Source of the DNA: Actinomycetota bacterium
GTDB taxonomy: Bacteria > Actinomycetota > Humimicrobiia > Humimicrobiales > Humimicrobiaceae
Assembly (NCBI GenBank): GCA_004376325.1
Contig: SOKC01000001.1
Location: forward strand, 1 to 5,421
Direction of reading: 5' to 3'
Length of the DNA stretch: 5,421 bases
The number at the start of each line of letters is the position of its first letter. The first letter of the stretch is position 1. The notes under the pieces were generated by a model, which made no database searches, was not told the DNA's origin, and saw only the letters and a program-made list of their open reading frames with translations. The translations under genes and the position numbers were made by a program. This document shows, piece after piece, positions 1 through 5,358 of the stretch.

Positions 1-258
1 ACAGCTGCTTGTGAGGCACCACGTGGCATGTTGTTTCATAGCTACGCCTTTGATAAGAAAGGAAGGCTTGCTAACGCCGATGTCATTACGCCTACAGCAC
101 AGAATTTAGCCAATATGGAGAAAGACCTCAGGGTTTCGGTCGAGAGGCTCATCAATGAGTCTAAGGAGTCCCTATCAGATAAATTAGAGATGGTAGCAAG
201 AGCCTACGACCCCTGTATTTCTTGTGCGGTTCATTTAGTTGAGGTAAATTATAAATGA
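1..258 (+). CDS. [NiFe]-hydrogenase large (catalytic) subunit, C-terminal fragment
   Basis: The frame is open from base 1, so this is the 3' end of a gene that begins outside the window; 85 codons are visible. The start reads EAPRG, a conserved large-subunit segment, followed by a PTAQN motif. Near the end is DPCISCAVH (bases 208-234). Its two cysteines are the last pair of Ni-Fe active-site ligands, and the histidine marks the maturation cleavage site. After it only LVEVNYK remains, a short tail expected to be removed once nickel is inserted. The SC form of the motif (DPCxSC) and the PTAQN segment resemble group 3 (cytoplasmic, cofactor-coupled) enzymes more than membrane-bound group 1 uptake enzymes, but the subgroup cannot be fixed from this fragment. 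The protein would catalyse reversible H2 oxidation with a small FeS subunit. The stop (TGA 256-258) overlaps the ATG of the protease gene, indicating one operon. The ATG at base 28 is internal, not a start. G+C is higher than in the genes to the right. Confidence 0.93.
   Translation, partial: TAACEAPRGMLFHSYAFDKKGRLANADVITPTAQNLANMEKDLRVSVERLINESKESLSDKLEMVARAYDPCISCAVHLVEVNYK
241..245 (+). promoter_or_regulatory. Ribosome binding site of the maturation protease, inside the large-subunit gene
   Basis: GAGGT lies in the last codons of the hydrogenase large subunit, nine bases before the ATG at 255. With the ATGA start/stop overlap it fixes the protease start and suggests translational coupling of enzyme and protease. 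Confidence 0.7.
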
Positions 259-731
259 ATGATATATTAATTGTTGGCGCAGGGAATCCGCTTCTAAAGG
301 ATGAAGGAATAGGTGTATATATAATAGAAAAACTTGTGCGAATCGGGCTTCCCTCTAATGTGCAAATCATTGATTGTGGTTCTGATTTGTCGAGCATTCT
401 CACTCAGCTTAGAAGTCATCGGAAAATTATTATTATAGATGCAATTCGTGCTGGTGGAGAGCCAGGCCAAGTTTATAGATTTAATTATGATGAGTTGAAA
501 GAGGTTAAGAGTAGGCTCCGTTCAGCACACCAACTCTCGGTAGTTGAGGTGCTTAAATTACTGAAGCAGACTCACCATAAATTATCAAGCTGCAAAATTA
601 TATTGATAGGCATTGAGCCGGAAACAATAAGTCCTGGTACTGAACTTTCGAAAAAGGTGGAGGCAAGTATTGACGAGGCTATTTCCACAATCCTTTGGGA
701 AATTAAACAAGATGAAGAAAATATTGTGTAG
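255..731 (+). CDS. Hydrogenase maturation protease (peptidase M52, HyaD/HybD/HycI family)
   Basis: This 158-residue protein has the usual family length. It is a cytoplasmic endopeptidase that removes the C-terminal tail of a [NiFe]-hydrogenase large subunit after nickel insertion, allowing the active site to close. The N-terminus carries the family signature GAGNPLLKDEGIG (residues 8-20). The three expected nickel-sensing ligands are present: Glu17 in the signature, Asp62 in IIIIDAIRAG, and His92 in SAHQLS. A GIEPETISPGTELS segment (119-132) is the typical conserved C-terminal block. The start is set by the internal GAGGT site and by the ATGA overlap with the large-subunit stop. Its placement right after the large subunit makes that protein the obvious substrate (cleavage expected after the His of DPCISCAVH). 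No defect is visible. Which subfamily symbol (hyaD, hoxW, frhD and so on) applies cannot be decided, so none is given. Confidence 0.93.
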   Translation: MNDILIVGAGNPLLKDEGIGVYIIEKLVRIGLPSNVQIIDCGSDLSSILTQLRSHRKIIIIDAIRAGGEPGQVYRFNYDELKEVKSRLRSAHQLSVVEVLKLLKQTHHKLSSCKIILIGIEPETISPGTELSKKVEASIDEAISTILWEIKQDEENIV

Positions 732-771
732 TTTATTAGTGATTGGTCTTCTCTTTAGATAGAAATCCAAA

Positions 772-882
772 CAAGCTATAGCGAAGGGGTAACACTTGTT
801 CCCATCCCAAACAAAAAAGTTAAGCCCTTCAGTGCCGATGGTACTATGCTGGCAACGGTGTGAGAGAGTAGGTCACCACCGT
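772..882 (+). rRNA. 5S rRNA-like sequence, degenerate or 5'-truncated
   Basis: From about base 775 the sequence follows bacterial 5S rRNA: TATAGCGAAGGGGTAACAC, then TTCCCAT, AAGTTAAGCCCTTCAG, CCGATGGTACT and GAGAGTAGGTCACCACCG. Helix II is intact (GAAGGG with CCCTTC). Helix IV can form, capped by a GCAA tetraloop with several G-U pairs. Several features are wrong for a working gene. The 3' strand of helix I (ACCACCG) has no partner, since bases 770-776 read AACAAGC where about CGGTGGC is needed. The conserved loop C CCGAAC reads CCAAAC. The downstream arm of helix III is AAAA where ACAG or ACGG is usual, leaving a G-A mismatch. No 16S, 23S or tRNA sequence is visible upstream; a protease gene lies there instead. 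It is either a 5S pseudogene or remnant, or the true 3' part of a 5S joined to foreign sequence. The comparison uses 5S sequences recalled from memory. Confidence 0.72.
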
Positions 883-888
883 TTTTTT
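854..888 (+). terminator. Rho-independent terminator candidate formed by the 3' end of the 5S-like element
   Basis: AACGGTG (854-860) is perfectly complementary to CACCGTT (877-883), giving a 7-bp stem with a 16-base loop. The T-run 882-888 follows directly, its first two T's belonging to the stem. It lies downstream of the hydrogenase/protease genes and could end their transcript. Normally these 3' bases would pair in 5S helix I, but that partner strand is missing here, which leaves them free for this hairpin. The long loop lowers confidence. Confidence 0.5.
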
Positions 889-998
889 ATATAAAAAACT
901 AAAAATATTATATTCCTGACTGTTTTGATATAAAATTAGTTGAAAATTTTAAAAAATAATTGAATTTTTTAAAAAAGTTATTTAAAATTGATAAAATT

Positions 999-1069
999 TA
1001 TGTTTTTTTAAAATTATTTTTTATTTTAAAGATATATGTTAATATAGCTATGTTTTTTTAAAATTATTT
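999..1069 (+). repeat. 21-base direct repeat, two exact copies 50 bases apart
   Basis: The copies run 999-1019 and 1049-1069. Each begins TATG, followed by seven T, then AAAATTATTT. Flanking bases differ. A TATAAT hexamer starts 23 bases after the start of the second copy; the equivalent place after the first copy reads TATTTT. Low sequence complexity makes chance duplication possible. Confidence 0.6.
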
Positions 1070-1176
1070 AGTATAATTTAAAAAAATTTAATTTATTGAA
1101 GAAATATTATATTTTTATTGATTAATAATAAAAGCATTATAAGGAAATAAAATAATAATGTTTTAGAAATTATAAT

Positions 1177-1181
1177 GGAGG
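1177..1181 (+). promoter_or_regulatory. Ribosome binding site of the PEPCK gene
   Basis: A strong GGAGG lies six bases before the ATG at 1188 and fixes that start. Confidence 0.85.
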
Positions 1182-1187
1182 AAAGAT

Positions 1188-3059
1188 ATGAATAAAAATC
1201 TGGAGGTAGTAAAAGCTAAATGCAGCCAAGTAAATTTTGAAAAGGTAGTTAAATTAGAAAATAATTATCTTTTTAATTTCATTGCAAAATTTGTTAAACT
1301 TTTAAATCCTAAATCAATTTTTATTTGTAATGATTCTGAAAGTGATTTTAATTATATTAGGAAAAAGGCAGTAGAAGATGGTGAGGAAAGGAAACTTTCC
1401 ATAGAAGGACATACAGTTCATTTTGATGGCTACTATGATCAGGCCAGAGATAAAGAGCGGACTAAGTTTCTGGTTCCCAAAGGAGTTTATTTAGGACCCA
1501 ATCTGAATATAATAGATAAGGAAAGTGGACTTAAGGAAATTTTTGGCATTATGAAAAACATAATGCATGATAGAGAATTATATATCCTGTTTTTTTGTTT
1601 GGGACCGGCGAATTCTAATTTCTCAATACCTGCAATTCAGTTAACTGATTCAAGTTATGTAGCGCATTCTGAAATTATACTTTATAGACCTGGATATGAA
1701 GAATTTAGGAGGCTTGGAAATTATAAAGATTACTTCCAGTTCGTACATTCTGAAGGAGAAGTTAAGGATGCAGTAAGTATAAATGTCAATAAAAGAAGAA
1801 TATACATGGATACTGAAGAGGATGTTGTATATTCTGTAAATACCCAGTATGGAGGAAATACTATCGGGCATAAGAAGCTTGCTATGCGTCTTGGAATAAA
1901 CAGAGCTTCAAAAGAAAATTGGTTAACTGAGCATATGTTTATTTCCGGAATACATGGTCCGGAGGGCAGAGTAACATATTTTGCCGGTGCTTTTCCATCA
2001 ATGTGTGGAAAGACTTCTACAGCAATGATTCCTGAGGAGACAATAGTCGGCGATGATATTGTTTATATTAAGAAAATTAAAAATAAAGTATACGCTGTTA
2101 ATGTGGAAATAGGAATTTTTGGAATAATAGAAGATATTAATCCAGACGATGATCCATATATATGGAAAGTTCTAAATGAGCCAAATGAAATTATATTTTC
2201 AAATGTGCTGGTAACCGAGGATGGAAATGTTTATTGGAAAGGAAAGCCTGGAGAAGTACCTGAAAAAGGAATAAATTATTCAGGTGAGTGGTATCCAGGA
2301 AAGAAAGACTCTGAAGGAAAAGAGATAGCTCCTTCTCATAAGAATGCAAGATTTACAGTTAATCTTAAAAATTTAGATAACCTTGATATAAATTATGATA
2401 ATCCAAACGGTGTCGAAATCAAGGGCATAATATATGGAGGAAGGGATTCAGATACACTGGTACCGGTACAGGAGGCATATAATTGGGCTCATGGAATTGT
2501 AAGTATGGGTGCCTCTATAGAGTCAGAAACAACCGCAGCTACTCTTGGTAAAACGGGTGTAAGAAAATTTAATCCTATGTCTAATCTTGATTTTCTTTCA
2601 ATCCCTGTTGGGAAATATATAGATATTAATCTTAAATTTGGAGAGTCACTTGAAGATCCACCTAAAATATTTAGTGTTAATTATTTTTTAAAGGATAGTA
2701 ATGGTAATTATTTAAATAAAAAGACTGATAAAAGGGTATGGCTTAAGTGGATGGAGCTCCGTGTTCATGAAGAAGTAAAGACAATTAATGTTGGTACAGG
2801 TTTTATTCCAAAATATGAAGACCTTAAAAAGTTATTTAAAGATGTCCTTGGAAAGGATTACAGACAGGAAGAATATATAAAACAATTTACATTGAGAGTT
2901 CCGGAAAACATATCAAAAATAGATAGGATTGTAAAAATTTATAATGAGCTGGGTCCCGGGGTTCCAGATATATTATTTAAAATACTTGAAGAACAGAAGT
3001 CAAGACTGGAGAGTTTAAAAAATAAAAAAGGAGAATACATTTCTCCACTGGCATTTTAA
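1188..3059 (+). CDS. pckG: Phosphoenolpyruvate carboxykinase (GTP-type)
   Basis: The 623-residue cytoplasmic enzyme interconverts oxaloacetate + GTP and phosphoenolpyruvate + CO2 + GDP. Family landmarks appear in order. An ARDKERTKFL segment (86-95) carries the substrate-binding Arg. IQLTDSSYV is at 150-158 and FVHSEG at 185-190. YGGNTIGHKK (221-230) holds the metal-binding Lys, and EHM the metal-ligand His249. The P-loop FPSMCGKTST (269-278) includes the reactive Cys273 and Lys275. VGDDI (287-291) is the kinase-2 metal site. NARF (Arg388) and GGR (Arg419) follow, and VNYF (497-500) is the nucleotide-stacking region. All key residues are present, so it should be active. SMCGKTST, where many bacteria and animals have SACGKTNL, and a length near 620 recall the archaeal (Thermococcus-like) branch. 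It is transcribed alone, convergent with the DUF1015 gene 42 bases downstream. Direction in vivo (gluconeogenic or anaplerotic/fermentative CO2 fixation) cannot be read from the sequence. The ATP-type family is excluded by these motifs. Confidence 0.95.
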   Translation: MNKNLEVVKAKCSQVNFEKVVKLENNYLFNFIAKFVKLLNPKSIFICNDSESDFNYIRKKAVEDGEERKLSIEGHTVHFDGYYDQARDKERTKFLVPKGVYLGPNLNIIDKESGLKEIFGIMKNIMHDRELYILFFCLGPANSNFSIPAIQLTDSSYVAHSEIILYRPGYEEFRRLGNYKDYFQFVHSEGEVKDAVSINVNKRRIYMDTEEDVVYSVNTQYGGNTIGHKKLAMRLGINRASKENWLTEHMFISGIHGPEGRVTYFAGAFPSMCGKTSTAMIPEETIVGDDIVYIKKIKNKVYAVNVEIGIFGIIEDINPDDDPYIWKVLNEPNEIIFSNVLVTEDGNVYWKGKPGEVPEKGINYSGEWYPGKKDSEGKEIAPSHKNARFTVNLKNLDNLDINYDNPNGVEIKGIIYGGRDSDTLVPVQEAYNWAHGIVSMGASIESETTAATLGKTGVRKFNPMSNLDFLSIPVGKYIDINLKFGESLEDPPKIFSVNYFLKDSNGNYLNKKTDKRVWLKWMELRVHEEVKTINVGTGFIPKYEDLKKLFKDVLGKDYRQEEYIKQFTLRVPENISKIDRIVKIYNELGPGVPDILFKILEEQKSRLESLKNKKGEYISPLAF

Positions 3060-3080
3060 ATGTTTTTATAAATTTTTTAT
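3030..3080 (+). terminator. Weak terminator candidate at the end of the PEPCK gene
   Basis: GGAGAA (3030-3035) and TTCTCC (3041-3046) form a 6-bp stem with a 5-base loop within the last PEPCK codons, followed by T-rich sequence (runs at 3053-3056, 3062-3066 and 3073-3078). The T-tracts do not directly follow the stem, so it is not a textbook intrinsic terminator. Confidence 0.28.
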
Positions 3081-3084
3081 GATG

Positions 3085-3135
3085 TAAATAAATAATGATG
3101 ATTACCGGTCAAACTTGTACATAACCAGACCGGTA
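3085..3135 (-). terminator. Dyad at the end of the DUF1015 gene, possible terminator
   Basis: TACCGGTC (3103-3110) and GACCGGTA (3128-3135) are a perfect 8-bp inverted repeat with a 17-base loop. It covers the last DUF1015 codons and ends within its stop codon. On the minus strand it is followed by moderately T-rich sequence (ATCATTATTTATTTA). Such a GC-rich dyad stands out in this AT-rich DNA, but the loop is long and there is no continuous T-run. Confidence 0.35.
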
Positions 3136-4400
3136 CAGGGTTTGGGGTAAAAGTAAGTAGATTTATGCGGCATTAGATGTCCGGACATACAGATTCTTTC
3201 CAGTTCCTTTACTGTTGGGGCATTTAATAGTATTCCAATATCAAATTTCTGGTTATCTATATTTTCTATTGCTCTATCTAAAGAATGGGTGAAATCAATT
3301 TTTTCAATTTTAAATTGAGTTTCAATTTCTTCTAATATAAGATTATGTAGTATATTTACATCAAGATTTAGATATTCACCGCTGAACGGTTTTTTATTAC
3401 TGTAAATATCACCAATGGATGATTTTAAAGTTAACAAGTAAAGTTTTTTGTCCTCACCGTATATGAAGAAACTTCTTAAACCTTTAGACTTTGATTGAAG
3501 GAGTCTTTTTTCAAGATATTTATAAGATTTTAAAATTTCAGTTTCAATATTAAAATAGATGTTAAGTTTTTCCAGTATGTTTTCTAACCCGGGATAGTTT
3601 TTAAACTTTATAATCCTGTAGTTAGGATATATCAAAATGTCTTTTTGACTGCTTTCAATATATAGAGTCAGTATAAAATCTTCAGGATTTGACAAACTCT
3701 GGTTACTTTTATTTTTTAAACTATCGCATTCTTCTTTATAGGCCAGAGAGGTTTCGTAGCGGTGATGTCCATCAGCTATTATTAGTTTTTTATCTCTCAT
3801 TATTTTTTTAATTTCTTCTATATCTGATATGTTTGAAATTCTCCATAATTTAAAGCTCAGTGAGGAATCATACTCTGCAGGGGTATATATAAAAGGTTTT
3901 TTTTGTACAATGTTTTTAAAAATGTCCAGTATTTTGTTTTGGTTATCATTGTAAAGAGTATATACAAGACCGTAATTTGTTCCGCAGCTTGCAAGTAAAT
4001 TTAGTCTATCCTGTTTGAGCTTTAGTATTGTTTGTTCATGTGGAATTATTTTTAATTTAGAATAAGGCTCGGTTTTTGTAATTCCAATAAAACCAAGAAT
4101 TTTTTTTCTTTTACTGCCCAAATAGAAATTTTCTTCAAAAATATAAAAGCACTTCTCATTATCGAATTTTAAAATATTGTTTTCTATCCAATTGTTTAGG
4201 ATTTTATTTGAATTTTTATATTTTTCTTTGTTGCTACCTTTGGGAAGTATTAAATTGATAATGTTATAAGGATCAAGATTGTATAGCATCTTTTCAAAGG
4301 GTGGTGAAATTACATCATAAGGAGGAGAGATTACATTGGAAATATTTCTGATTTTATTTTCATTATAAAAAAGTCCGTTGAGGGGTAAAATGTCTACCAT
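3102..4400 (-). CDS. DUF1015 family protein, function unknown
   Basis: A 432-residue soluble protein with no signal peptide or membrane segment, near the full length usual for DUF1015. Conserved blocks are seen in order: SPPYDVIS (25-32), PHEQT (120-124) followed by a KxDRL-like segment, IIADGHHRYET (207-217), LNAPTV (392-397), and the C-terminal MPHKSTYFYPKP (410-421) leading to GLVMYKF. The family is widespread in anaerobic bacteria and, from memory, is often near serine-biosynthesis genes, but I know of no established activity. The DGHHRY block resembles the motif of ParB/sulfiredoxin-fold enzymes such as archaeal free-serine kinase SerK; a phosphotransfer role is inference only. The ATG at 4400 is supported by GAAGGG (4415-4410) nine bases upstream. 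A well-formed promoter lies at 4496-4468. The gene converges on PEPCK and diverges from hypB, so it is probably a single-gene transcript. It is very rich in Lys, Ile and Asn, matching the low G+C. Confidence 0.9.
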   Translation of the reverse strand: MVDILPLNGLFYNENKIRNISNVISPPYDVISPPFEKMLYNLDPYNIINLILPKGSNKEKYKNSNKILNNWIENNILKFDNEKCFYIFEENFYLGSKRKKILGFIGITKTEPYSKLKIIPHEQTILKLKQDRLNLLASCGTNYGLVYTLYNDNQNKILDIFKNIVQKKPFIYTPAEYDSSLSFKLWRISNISDIEEIKKIMRDKKLIIADGHHRYETSLAYKEECDSLKNKSNQSLSNPEDFILTLYIESSQKDILIYPNYRIIKFKNYPGLENILEKLNIYFNIETEILKSYKYLEKRLLQSKSKGLRSFFIYGEDKKLYLLTLKSSIGDIYSNKKPFSGEYLNLDVNILHNLILEEIETQFKIEKIDFTHSLDRAIENIDNQKFDIGILLNAPTVKELERICMSGHLMPHKSTYFYPKPCTGLVMYKFDR

Positions 4401-4409
4401 ATATATAAT

Positions 4410-4415
4410 CCCTTC
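4410..4415 (-). promoter_or_regulatory. Ribosome binding site of the DUF1015 gene
   Basis: On the minus strand GAAGGG precedes the ATG (4400-4398) by nine bases. It supports that start. Confidence 0.65.
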
Positions 4416-4467
4416 GTGTTAGTGTATTATTAAAGTTTTACTAATGTTAATATAAAATTGATTTGAG

Positions 4468-4496
4468 ATTATAGCAATATCAAATTTAATTTTCAA
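4468..4496 (-). promoter_or_regulatory. Sigma70-type promoter for the DUF1015 gene
   Basis: Read on the minus strand, TTGAAA (4496-4491) is followed after exactly 17 bases by TATAAT (4473-4468). A TG one base before the -10 makes it an extended -10 (TGCTATAAT). Transcription would start near 4461, leaving a leader of about 60 bases to the ATG. AT-rich DNA raises the chance rate, but both boxes, the spacing and the TG agree. Confidence 0.6.
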
Positions 4497-4521
4497 ATAA
4501 AATGTTCCTTTTGTAGTGAAG

Positions 4522-4552
4522 TTGACATTAGGTTGAATTAGAGTAATATAAT
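4522..4552 (+). promoter_or_regulatory. Sigma70-type promoter for hypB
   Basis: A consensus TTGACA (4522-4527) and a consensus TATAAT (4547-4552) lie 19 bases apart, slightly long. TAATAT (4544-4549) at 16 bases is an alternative -10. The start would be near 4559, giving a leader of about 53 bases. It is back to back with the DUF1015 promoter; the two -35 boxes are 25 bases apart. Confidence 0.55.
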
Positions 4553-4611
4553 GTAAATTTTTATGGAAATTTTTTTAAAAATTTGCTTTATTCTATACTG
4601 GATAAATAAAA

Positions 4612-5271
4612 ATGAAAATAGAAGTTGTTGAGAATGTATTAAAATATAATAAAGACCAGGCAGATAAAAATAGAAATTTGTTTAAAAATAATAATATTTT
4701 AGTTTTAAATCTGCTTTCATCGCCGGGTGCAGGGAAGACTTCATTGATTATCGAGACTATAAAAAGGCTAAAGGGTATGAAAGATATCGGGGTAATTGAG
4801 GGAGATATTTCCTCAACTTATGATGCTGAAAAAATTAAAAAATTTACAGATAATGTAGTTCAAATAAATACCGGAGGCACCTGTCATTTGAATGCCACTA
4901 TGGTAGAACAGGCGGTAAGTAAGATGAGAACTTACCATCTGGATTTAATACTAATCGAAAATGTAGGTAATTTAATATGTCCTGTAGGATTTGATCTTGG
5001 AGAAGATTATAAGATTGTTATTTCATCGGTCAATGAAGGTGATGATAAACCGGTAAAATATCCACCGGTTTTTATTAAAAGTAACTTGATTTTACTGAAT
5101 AAAATGGATCTGATAAAAATAAGTGATTTTAACCAGAGTTTTTTTGATAAAAAAATTGGTGAACTTAACCCCCGCTCTGAAGTGATAAAATTATCATGCA
5201 AAACTGGTATTGGTCTAGAAAAATGGGTAAAATGGGTTTTAGATCGTTGCAAGAATAAAAATGATCTGTGA
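4612..5271 (+). CDS. hypB: Hydrogenase nickel-incorporation GTPase HypB
   Basis: This 219-residue cytoplasmic SIMIBI-class GTPase helps HypA and SlyD-type partners insert nickel into the hydrogenase large subunit. Seen in order: P-loop SSPGAGKTS (36-44), GDISSTYDAEKI (64-75), TGGTCHL (88-93) with metal-site Cys91 and His92, ENVGNLICP (116-124) with Cys123 as the other metal ligand, NKMDL (163-167) for guanine recognition, and SCKTGIGL (195-202). The CHL and NLICP motifs separate it from MeaB/ArgK and UreG relatives. The N-terminus starts directly with the family helix: there is no CxxCGC high-affinity nickel motif and no His-rich stretch, so nickel storage by HypB is unlikely. Only a weak ribosome site (TGGAT, 4599-4603) precedes the ATG. 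hypA does not adjoin it in the window. Its likely client is a [NiFe] hydrogenase such as the one at the left edge. Confidence 0.95.
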   Translation: MKIEVVENVLKYNKDQADKNRNLFKNNNILVLNLLSSPGAGKTSLIIETIKRLKGMKDIGVIEGDISSTYDAEKIKKFTDNVVQINTGGTCHLNATMVEQAVSKMRTYHLDLILIENVGNLICPVGFDLGEDYKIVISSVNEGDDKPVKYPPVFIKSNLILLNKMDLIKISDFNQSFFDKKIGELNPRSEVIKLSCKTGIGLEKWVKWVLDRCKNKNDL

Positions 5272-5329
5272 ATGATATATAAGTTCAGCAAAATTGTTAA
5301 ATTTACAGGAAATCACAAACGAGCTTTTA

Positions 5330-5358
5330 TTGACATTGATAAAGGTAAATGATATTTT
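5330..5358 (+). promoter_or_regulatory. Sigma70-type promoter for a gene beyond the right edge
   Basis: TTGACA (5330-5335) and TATTTT (5353-5358) are separated by exactly 17 bases, with a TG one base before the -10 (TGATATTTT). No start codon with a convincing reading frame follows inside the window. The last bases, AAAAGG, could be the beginning of a ribosome binding site. The rest of 5272-5421 holds no gene I can support. Confidence 0.5.

Larger units (their letters stand above)
889..1187. other. Extremely AT-rich intergenic region upstream of the PEPCK gene
   Basis: About 300 bases without a supportable gene; sampled lines have below 10% G+C. It must hold the PEPCK promoter, but base composition makes motif calls unreliable. 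Candidates are TTGAAT (960-965) with TAAAAT (983-988) at 17-base spacing, and a TATAAT at 1072-1077 that lacks a good -35 and lies just after the second copy of the direct repeat. The A/T tracts could act as UP elements or curved DNA. No riboswitch-like fold or tRNA was recognised. Confidence 0.6.

Noticed and set aside
28..258. A separate 76-residue small protein starting at the ATG of base 28
   Set aside because: The frame stays open upstream to base 1 with EAPRG, and the sequence is plainly the C-terminus of a hydrogenase large subunit.
161..403. Minus-strand reading frame of 80 codons
   Set aside because: It overlaps the hydrogenase and protease genes antisense, has no recognisable motif, and covers the DPCxxCxxH and GNPLLKDEG coding regions.
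585..770. Minus-strand reading frame of 61 codons
   Set aside because: It lies mostly antisense to the protease gene, and its product shows no family features.
732..771. tRNA or additional rRNA gene before the 5S-like element
   Set aside because: No cloverleaf, T-loop motif or 23S 3'-end sequence can be seen in these bases.
999..1069. CRISPR array
   Set aside because: Only two copies of an A/T-only-like 21-base repeat with one 29-base gap of similar composition, and no cas genes.
1171..1176. TATAAT as the PEPCK -10 box
   Set aside because: It abuts the ribosome site, so a transcript starting there would lose the GGAGG; most likely chance in AT-rich DNA.
1650..1871. Minus-strand reading frame of 73 codons
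   Set aside because: It is entirely inside the PEPCK gene in antisense and has no ribosome site or motif.
4567..4584. AAATTTTT/AAAAATTT inverted repeat in the hypB leader
   Set aside because: It is made only of A and T with a 2-base loop, so it is a weak hairpin expected by chance at this composition.
5007..5291. Minus-strand reading frame of 94 codons
   Set aside because: It is antisense to the 3' half of hypB, which is clearly coding on the plus strand, and has no recognisable domain.
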